From contig JAKALG010000026.1 in NCBI GenBank assembly GCA_021813235.1, positions 1 to 9,614 of the forward strand: a DNA stretch of 9,614 nucleotides, written 5' to 3'. Below, piece by piece: positions 5,712-9,614 of this stretch. Position 1 is the stretch's first letter. The number at the start of each line of letters is the position of its first letter. Made by a program: the position numbers and the translations under genes. The notes beneath the pieces are model-generated. The model was not told the origin of the DNA. It did no database searches and worked only from the letters and a program-made list of their open reading frames with translations. The stretch is from a bacterium. Lineage in GTDB: Bacteria; Patescibacteria; Paceibacteria; UBA9973.

Positions 5712-5972
5712 ATGTACATTTTATTAGCAGGTATAATGTTCCTCATTATCGGCATATATACATTCTTCAAAGCCGTAAGTGAAGTAGAGTATATGAAATT
5801 TCTCAATAAGGAGAATACATTTATGATAATGTTAATACTTAAAGAGATGAATATAAGTAAACAGTTAATAGTCGATACCGCAATATTCAAACGCAAAGAG
5901 ATTATGTCATTTGCTATGGATATATTAGATGAGATTTCTAAACGTGAGAACGTGAGTGGGACGAAGATATGA
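5712..5972 (+). CDS. Small membrane-anchored protein, 86 aa
   Basis: The 86-residue product has one N-terminal transmembrane segment (YILLAGIMFLIIGIYTFF, residues 2-19) and then a charged, helical domain of about 65 residues (KFLNKENTF..., ILKEMNISKQLIVDT, FKRKEIMSFAMDILDEISKRE). The short N-terminus with no positive charge before the segment, followed by lysines after it, favours a cytoplasmic C-terminal domain. It begins 4 bases after the GATase stop, so it belongs to the amidation unit and might bring that activity or its target to the membrane. That role is inferred only from position. No family recognised. Confidence 0.65.
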   Translation: MYILLAGIMFLIIGIYTFFKAVSEVEYMKFLNKENTFMIMLILKEMNISKQLIVDTAIFKRKEIMSFAMDILDEISKRENVSGTKI

Positions 5973-5994
5973 ACCAAGAATAAAATATAAGATA

Positions 5995-6018
5995 GATAAA
6001 TTTAAAAAATAAAGGTCG
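5995..6018 (+). promoter_or_regulatory. AT-rich element with AAAGGTCG upstream of the 6038 start
   Basis: GATAAATTTAAA (5995-6006) leads to AATAAAGGTCG (6008-6018), 19 bases before the ATG at 6038. It closely resembles 1749-1767. It may mark the start of the 6038-8205 transcription unit. No terminator is visible between 5972 and 6038, so readthrough from upstream is also possible. Confidence 0.35.
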
Positions 6019-6037
6019 ATAATAATACATTACTTAT

Positions 6038-7147
6038 ATGCCAATACCGAGAGTAAGAATAATGGATGATGGACAAGATGGTGTAACGGGATTTCAAACA
6101 TCCCCTCAAACATCCAGTGAACAACAAGAACAAACACAATTATTGCAATCGCGACTAGCGCAAGTATTTGAAGAAATGCACCCGCAAACACACCATCAAG
6201 TTCCAACAGAATTTTCAACCACATATACGCCATACTATTACGATTATATAAGTGTATCTGAAGATTATAAGGATAATATACTAACGAGAGAGAATAAAAA
6301 TAAACGTGTAAAAGATATTATCGATAGAATTAAAAGTATAAAAATAGAAAACTTAACTGAGGTAAGTGTCTTATTATATAATATAATGTCTATAAATAAT
6401 CTTACAGAAAAGTATATATATGATTTATTAGATTATTTATCATATTCTGATAATGATTTAGAAGATGTTCAACATATATCAGATGATGATTTAATTGAAA
6501 ATTTATATACATCTATATCTAAATATCTTTATCAATCTCCAAAAGAAATTATATCAACACGTTATATAAAATATTCAAGTCAAACATTTTCCTTTCCGAT
6601 AGATTTATTATTTAAATTAAATAAAGTATTTAAAAAATTAAACTGTGTGGTAGAGAACGGACAGGTATTCCACCGATACAATAGGAATGGAGTTATCGTA
6701 TATGAGGATGATAGTTTGATATTGAAATTTGGTAAACTAGATTTCAATATGTTGCAGAAACATCATGTATGTAATATATGTAAATCTACTAGCAACAATG
6801 GATTCTGGATGAATTCATTAGTTTATAAATACGATTATAATACATATGGAGTTCAACCGTTGTCATCACATCATAATTATTGTCCCATGTTTGATAATAT
6901 AAATATGTCATCGTTTATAGGTATAAAAACTATGAAAGAATTAAATATTATATTTAGTTCCTCAAATAAAACATATATCAACAGCGCAATAAGTATTCCA
7001 TCTATTCTATTAGATAGAAAATATGGCGATTATACTGAGAATAAACCATTTATAGATATAAATATATCAGATATAATTGATTGGCTCGATAAATATGTAG
7101 ATGCAATACAAGAAAAATTATTACCATTAACCCATAGACAAATATGA
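6038..7147 (+). CDS. Unrecognised 369-aa protein with disordered N-terminus and Cys/His cluster
   Basis: Residues 1-65 are rich in Gln, Thr, Ser and Pro (GFQTSPQTSSEQQEQTQ) and probably disordered. Residues 75-205 are helical and rich in Ile, Leu, Lys, Asn and Tyr. The C-terminal third contains HHVCNICKS (242-250) and SSHHNYCPMF (276-285), whose Cys-x2-Cys and His-His-x2-Cys could form one zinc site. Codons are extremely AT-rich, with frequent TTA, ATA and AAT. It leads a run of four genes and overlaps the next by ATGA. No structural, enzymatic or membrane motif is recognised. Phage virion or assembly proteins with low-complexity N-termini are one possibility, but nothing proves it. Confidence 0.7.
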   Translation: MPIPRVRIMDDGQDGVTGFQTSPQTSSEQQEQTQLLQSRLAQVFEEMHPQTHHQVPTEFSTTYTPYYYDYISVSEDYKDNILTRENKNKRVKDIIDRIKSIKIENLTEVSVLLYNIMSINNLTEKYIYDLLDYLSYSDNDLEDVQHISDDDLIENLYTSISKYLYQSPKEIISTRYIKYSSQTFSFPIDLLFKLNKVFKKLNCVVENGQVFHRYNRNGVIVYEDDSLILKFGKLDFNMLQKHHVCNICKSTSNNGFWMNSLVYKYDYNTYGVQPLSSHHNYCPMFDNINMSSFIGIKTMKELNIIFSSSNKTYINSAISIPSILLDRKYGDYTENKPFIDINISDIIDWLDKYVDAIQEKLLPLTHRQI

Positions 7148-7479
7148 AATATATCATAGTTATCATTCTATTATGTATACCATTACATATATACGCACAG
7201 GAAATACCAATATGCAATTCGTATGTCGAACGAAGCAGTGATTGGTACGTTTGTTATATCTCGAATTTACAGAGACAATTACAAACATTATTAAATTATT
7301 TAAAAGAAATGGAAAAGGATAATGTTGCTGGGCAACCAGTATCACCACAGGAATTACAATCAACACCGACAACGACAGAATTAGAAAGCAATGAACCACA
7401 AACAAAGGTCGATATACAGGAAGACCCAAACGCAAAAGACAACAAAGGTGGAACAGTATCACCAAATACTTGGGCATAA
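7144..7479 (+). CDS. Secreted protein with signal peptide and low-complexity tail, 111 aa
   Basis: The N-terminus MKYIIVIILLCIPLHIYAQ is a typical signal peptide: one lysine, a hydrophobic core, and cleavage expected near IYA|Q at residues 16-19, a style common in Bacteroidota. The Cys at position 11 lies within the core and lacks a small residue before it, so it is not a convincing lipobox. The mature part has two cysteines (24 and 37), possibly a disulfide, then a short coiled-coil-like helix (LQRQLQTLLNYLKEMEKD, about 42-59) and a Pro/Thr/Gln/Glu-rich tail. It would act outside the cytoplasmic membrane, perhaps in lysis or on the cell envelope; this is inference. Its ATG overlaps the upstream TGA (ATGA). 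Confidence 0.7.
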   Translation: MKYIIVIILLCIPLHIYAQEIPICNSYVERSSDWYVCYISNLQRQLQTLLNYLKEMEKDNVAGQPVSPQELQSTPTTTELESNEPQTKVDIQEDPNAKDNKGGTVSPNTWA

Positions 7480-7489
7480 TATAAAATAT

Positions 7490-7702
7490 ATGTCAAGAAG
7501 ATTAAACATAAGAAACGCAACCGATTTGTTCTTTAAGATTTATGGTAAAATTCCAACATTCAAAGAGCTCCAGCAATTCATGGATAACTACCATAAACCT
7601 GTAGAAGATGACACGATAGATGAGACTGAGGAGCAAGTTGAGAAAAGATTAGAAATTAAAATGAAACGTAAAAGATATTTTGTAACATCAAAAATAAAAT
7701 GA
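7490..7702 (+). CDS. Small charged hypothetical protein, 70 aa
   Basis: The 70-residue product is called from the ATG at 7490. The frame extends upstream to 7391, but that part overlaps the secreted-protein gene, so the internal ATG ten bases after that gene is preferred. The N-terminal half (NIRNATDLFFKIYGKIPTF) is helical, followed by KELQQFMDNYHKP, an acidic stretch (VEDDTIDETEEQVE) and a very basic C-terminus (KMKRKRYFVTSKIK). That charge pattern suits a nucleic-acid-binding or scaffold protein. No family recognised. It overlaps the downstream regulator gene by ATGA, so the two are translationally coupled. Confidence 0.6.
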   Translation: MSRRLNIRNATDLFFKIYGKIPTFKELQQFMDNYHKPVEDDTIDETEEQVEKRLEIKMKRKRYFVTSKIK

Positions 7703-8205
7703 ATACAGCTAAACTAAAATCATATAACAAAAAACGTAACGACCATATAGAGAAACTTCGTTATGATAAACACATGACGTTGCAAGAGATAGCAAACAAG
7801 TTTAACATTACCCGTGAACGGGTACGGCAAATACTTTTAGGTTATCTTGAACAACATCCAGAGTGGGAGGGACTTCGCATATCCCATAGAGCATATGCAA
7901 TAGACGAAAGAATAAAAGTAATCGAGTGTAAACAATGTTCTACTCCATTTCCTATAAGTATAAAATTAAATAGGAAATTCTGTGATAGGAAATGCTTCCA
8001 TGAATGGATACATAACCATCGAAAGATTGTTACCATTGAAGATAGAAGGCAACGTGATAGAATTCGAATGAATAAATATTATCACGAGCATAAGAATGAC
8101 GAACATTATAAAGCTAAACTTGAACAATATCGCAAGAAAGCTAGGGAAAATGGTTACTATAAAAAGTATTACCAGATGAAAAGGAAAAATCAAGTTGCAT
8201 TATAA
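7699..8205 (+). CDS. Sigma-region-4-like HTH plus zinc-finger protein, probable regulator
   Basis: Residues 27-47 (TLQEIANKFNITRERVRQILL) closely match the region 4.2 helix-turn-helix of sigma-70 factors (TLEEI....TRERIRQI), which reads -35 promoter DNA. A second module holds C77-x2-C80 and C95-x3-C99 (ECKQC...KFCDRKCF), a four-cysteine zinc finger like those at the start of some HNH endonucleases. The remaining 65 residues are highly charged, rich in Lys, Arg, Tyr and His. Other sigma regions are missing, so it is not a full sigma factor. It is more likely a phage transcription regulator or DNA-binding protein; an endonuclease remnant is possible, but no HNH residues are visible. It overlaps the upstream gene by ATGA and ends the run before the structured region. 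Confidence 0.75.
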   Translation: MNTAKLKSYNKKRNDHIEKLRYDKHMTLQEIANKFNITRERVRQILLGYLEQHPEWEGLRISHRAYAIDERIKVIECKQCSTPFPISIKLNRKFCDRKCFHEWIHNHRKIVTIEDRRQRDRIRMNKYYHEHKNDEHYKAKLEQYRKKARENGYYKKYYQMKRKNQVAL

Positions 8206-8231
8206 TATAATTTCTGATACTGTTCCGCTAA

Positions 8232-8347
8232 TAATAGCTGGCTAGTGGAGGGATAATTGCATCGACCCATTTATTCCTTAGTATTATTTGGTGAGATTGG
8301 TATATTTTCCCATATTTTTATACCATCTCTCCATTAGTCAGCTATTA
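8232..8347 (+). ncRNA. Candidate structured RNA domain 1, closed by a 19-bp stem
   Basis: Bases 8232-8250 pair without interruption with 8329-8347: 19 pairs, two of them G-U. Inside, 8294-8304 pairs with 8319-8328 through a GGTATA/TATACC core with one bulged T. Also 8251-8256 can pair with 8271-8276, giving a three-way junction. The G-U pairs in an otherwise perfect stem suggest selection for RNA pairing rather than a DNA palindrome. The element begins 27 bases after the regulator gene stops. It lacks a terminal U-tract, so it is not a simple terminator. The family is unknown. Confidence 0.6.
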
Positions 8348-8366
8348 AACAATAGTTAAACAATAG
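8345..8366 (+). repeat. Perfect tandem 11-base repeat
   Basis: TTAAACAATAG occurs at 8345-8355 and again immediately at 8356-8366. The first copy overlaps the last bases of the 19-bp stem. Tandem 11-mers next to A/T-rich DNA can be protein-binding iterons or slippage products; only two copies are seen. Confidence 0.6.
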
Positions 8367-8410
8367 ACAGAAGAAAGTTTTTGTAGATTCTTTTTAAAAA
8401 ACTACACACC

Positions 8411-8480
8411 CTTGTTCTCTAACGAACAAATCCAAGCTCTGTGCGTAAACTCACAACTTGGTCTGTGGTTAGAGAATAAG
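8411..8480 (+). ncRNA. Candidate structured RNA domain 2, 13-bp stem with an alternative hairpin
   Basis: CTTGTTCTCTAAC (8411-8423) pairs with GTTAGAGAATAAG (8468-8480): 13 pairs with one G-U. Inside, CCAAG (8432-8436) pairs with CTTGG (8457-8461) and TGTG (8440-8443) with CACA (8452-8455). The 5' arm can instead form TTGTTC (8412-8417) with GAACAA (8424-8429), a 6-bp hairpin that excludes the long stem. Two exclusive folds resemble a switch. It is about tRNA-sized but lacks the T-loop and D-loop consensus. Confidence 0.55.
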
Positions 8481-8732
8481 TATGAACACATACAGTAGTG
8501 ATAAAACAGTAACGGCTACCAAATCTGTCTCCTGTTTAGGAGTTAAGTATCATTGTATTGTCTGTGTATCTCTGTCTTACATATCGGAAATAACTTTGGT
8601 TACCTACTACCACAGTATAAAGGTCAGACTAAAACTAACTTAAAGAAAAAAACGATTGGGTATGGGGCGGAACTATTGGAAAGTTTTTTAACGAGAAATG
8701 CCTACTCCCAACGGAACAATGGCAAAACAATT

Positions 8733-8918
8733 ATGAAAGAAATAAAAATACAAAGAGCGTGGCTTGAAAGGTTGCTAGAATATGTGAAAGTTACGCAAGA
8801 ATTCATGGACAAAGATTTAGACTATATAGATAGGAAAGTCCTGTTGGACGCACACATCCCTGAATTAGTAGGGTACTGCTTGTCCGCAAAAACAATATTC
8901 AAATATAACAAGAAATAA
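8733..8918 (+). CDS. Small phage-type hypothetical protein, 61 aa
   Basis: The 61-residue product starts at ATG 8733. The frame is open from a TTG at 8553, but the 60 codons before the ATG overlap the structured region and look non-coding. The protein reads IKIQRAWLERLLEYVKV near the start and ends LVGYCLSAKTIFKYNKK. The ending L.GY..SAKTI.KY resembles a small protein I have met in phages of Bacteroidota and Firmicutes, with no known role. It is probably two helices. It begins the last unit of the window, and the next gene follows after 6 bases. Confidence 0.7.
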   Translation: MKEIKIQRAWLERLLEYVKVTQEFMDKDLDYIDRKVLLDAHIPELVGYCLSAKTIFKYNKK

Positions 8919-8924
8919 CCCCCT

Positions 8925-9152
8925 ATGTCCCACGATACTACACAGAAGAAAATAGAGATAGGCGATATCGTTTTATGTAAAAATTCTTTACCTTTTGGCA
9001 GAAGTGGTAATAGAAAAATATTGCGAATAGCCGACGGTCATTCTATATATGTGAAACTAACTAATGAGGATAGTGCATATCAAAATAGAGCACCACATCA
9101 AGATTTCTGGCAGGTTATGTGGGAAGATTTTCAAGTAATTAACCACCCCTAA
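8925..9152 (+). CDS. SH3-like small protein, 75 aa
   Basis: The 75-residue product begins with a short leader (MSHDTTQKK) and then IEIGDIVLCKN, the first strand and turn of an SH3/KOW-like barrel. RKILRIADGHSIYVKL and FWQVMWEDFQVI supply further strands. Two other genes here, at 1793 and 3111, carry the same type of module, so this barrel is recurrent in the element. A stretch of its start region (8934-8953) is repeated exactly at the start of the next gene. There is no Shine-Dalgarno motif; a C-rich tract sits just before the ATG. It probably binds nucleic acid or protein; the partner is unknown. Confidence 0.7.
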   Translation: MSHDTTQKKIEIGDIVLCKNSLPFGRSGNRKILRIADGHSIYVKLTNEDSAYQNRAPHQDFWQVMWEDFQVINHP

Positions 9153-9179
9153 TATGGAAGATACTACACAGAAGAAAAT
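8934..9179 (+). repeat. Direct repeat of a gene-start region (8934-8953 and 9160-9179)
   Basis: The 20-base word GATACTACACAGAAGAAAAT is present at 8934-8953, inside the 8925 gene start, and again at 9160-9179, inside the methyltransferase start. Both are read in the frame giving DTTQKK. Each is preceded by a CCCCTA-type tract and ATG, and followed by AGAGATA or GAGATA. The copies span stop-start junctions. Confidence 0.85.
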
Positions 9180-9614
9180 GAGATACCTTTCATTATTTAG
9201 TGGTATTGGAGGTTTTGAATTAGGAATACAACAAGCATATGAAAATTTACGACCCTTACAACAAAGTATTTCCAAAAGAACAAAAGATATGTACGACACT
9301 TCGGACAAACTACAGCAATGGGAATGCGTGGGTTATTCTGAAATCGACAAATACGCAATCCAAATCTACGAAAAACATTTTAACCACAAAAACTATGGAG
9401 ATATCACCAAAATCAACGCAGAAGAACTCCCAGATTTTGACTTGCTTGTCGGAGGATTCCCTTGTCAATCTTTTTCAATCGCTGGAAAACGAAAAGGATT
9501 TGACGATACCAGAGGAACGCTCTTCTTTGACATTGCGAGAATACTGCGAGCAAAACAACCTAAATTATTCCTCCTTGAAAATGTTAAAGGACTTCTTAGC
9601 CACGACAACGGAAA
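9154..9614 (+). CDS. DNA (cytosine-5-)-methyltransferase, N-terminal part (cut by right edge)
   Basis: The visible 153 residues contain the ordered motifs of C5 methyltransferases: motif I LFSGIGGFELG (14-24, SAM binding), motif II YSEIDKYAIQIYEKHF (61-76), motif III YGDIT (81-85), catalytic motif IV GGFPCQSFS (100-108, with Cys104 the nucleophile), and motif VI LENVKG (141-146). They transfer a methyl group from SAM to cytosine C5 in a specific DNA site. The target-recognition domain lies beyond the edge, so specificity is unknown. About 25 residues (30-55) are inserted between motifs I and II. The ATG at 9154 is used, but Met9 (9178) begins the conserved part and is an alternative; the first 8 residues come from the duplicated start. 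No restriction gene is visible, so it is probably a solitary phage methylase. Confidence 0.92.
   Translation, partial: MEDTTQKKMRYLSLFSGIGGFELGIQQAYENLRPLQQSISKRTKDMYDTSDKLQQWECVGYSEIDKYAIQIYEKHFNHKNYGDITKINAEELPDFDLLVGGFPCQSFSIAGKRKGFDDTRGTLFFDIARILRAKQPKLFLLENVKGLLSHDNG

Larger units (their letters stand above)
8206..8732 (+). other. 527-base structured noncoding region
   Basis: No convincing gene lies here. It contains a 19-bp closing stem (8232-8347), a tandem 11-base repeat (8345-8366), an imperfect A/T inverted repeat (about 8376-8405), a 13-bp closing stem (8411-8480), a small hairpin GTATG/CATAC (8480-8493), CTCCT/AGGAG (8529-8542) inside a possible third domain (about 8495-8610), TATAAAGGTC (8616-8625) and TTGGG/CCCAA (8656-8711). 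The density of paired arms with G-U substitutions favours structured RNA over chance. It matches no tRNA, tmRNA or known riboswitch I can recognise. Confidence 0.55.

Noticed and set aside
7163..7477. A long reverse-strand frame opposite the secreted-protein gene, and other reverse-strand frames elsewhere
   Set aside because: All lie opposite well-supported + strand genes and are hydrophobic shadows of their codons. No reverse-strand gene is supported in the window.
8415..8476. A tRNA reading of the 70-base stem-loop
   Set aside because: There is no TTCRA T-loop, the arm lengths do not fit a cloverleaf, and no CCA-compatible acceptor end is visible.
8591..8598. TAACTTTG, a perfect Bacteroidota -7 match
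   Set aside because: No TTTG or TTG lies at the expected distance upstream, and the motif is short enough to occur by chance in AT-rich sequence.
8482..8643. An open frame of 53 codons beginning ATG 8482
   Set aside because: It overlaps the structured RNA region and its composition (many Ser, Thr, Tyr and Cys, no clear hydrophobic pattern) looks non-coding. It remains a weak alternative explanation for this part of the gap.
1..9614. CRISPR arrays, insertion sequences, attachment sites, tRNA and rRNA genes
   Set aside because: No regularly spaced repeats, transposase motifs, terminal inverted repeats around a gene, or rRNA/tRNA consensus were seen.

Overview
The window looks like a piece of a bacteriophage genome (a plasmid or other mobile element is less likely). 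It is AT-rich and every supported gene lies on the + strand. Most genes are short, lack a recognisable family and are tightly packed. The two clearest enzyme assignments are an amidoligase with its class II glutamine amidotransferase partner, and a DNA cytosine-5 methyltransferase cut by the right edge. Start codons are preceded by A/T-rich sequence with no Shine-Dalgarno motif at almost every gene. A secreted protein has a signal peptide ending in Ala-Gln. Both traits are usual in Bacteroidota, so a Bacteroidota-infecting phage is the best inference. No capsid, portal, terminase, polymerase or integrase gene is visible, so the phage assignment is indirect.

Layout. 1-1300: the end of an unrecognised gene, then three small genes (250-483, 563-712, 927-1250). 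Each is preceded by a related leader with a short G/C hairpin followed by GAACATTA; the third leader continues into a long stem-closed RNA candidate. A strong intrinsic terminator follows at 1253-1285. 1341-3002: small genes, including a paralogue-like relative of the first gene, a 41-aa CxxC mini-protein, a two-domain SH3-like protein, a zinc-ribbon protein and a 76-aa protein behind tandem hairpins. A second strong terminator ends this stretch at 3054-3095. 3111-5972: a four-gene unit with an SH3-like two-domain protein, the amidoligase, the glutaminase-type GATase and a small membrane-anchored protein. 6038-8205: a four-gene run with ATGA overlaps or short gaps: a very AT-rich 369-aa unknown, a secreted 111-aa protein, a 70-aa protein, and a protein joining a sigma-region-4-like helix-turn-helix to a zinc finger. 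8206-8732: a 527-base stretch with no convincing gene but several strong inverted repeats, best read as structured RNA. 8733-9614: a 61-aa protein, a 75-aa SH3-like protein, and the methyltransferase fragment; the last two share a duplicated start region.

How the genes may work together. The amidoligase (predicted ATP-dependent COOH-NH2 ligase) would take ammonia released from glutamine by the GATase and amidate a carboxyl group on a protein or small molecule. The upstream SH3-like protein is joined to the amidoligase frame by a single TAG codon, which makes it a possible partner, substrate or readthrough extension. The methyltransferase would modify phage DNA. The HTH/zinc protein is the best candidate for a transcription regulator. 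The two observations most worth pursuing are the amidation cassette with its TAG-linked partner, and the roughly 500-base structured intergenic region.
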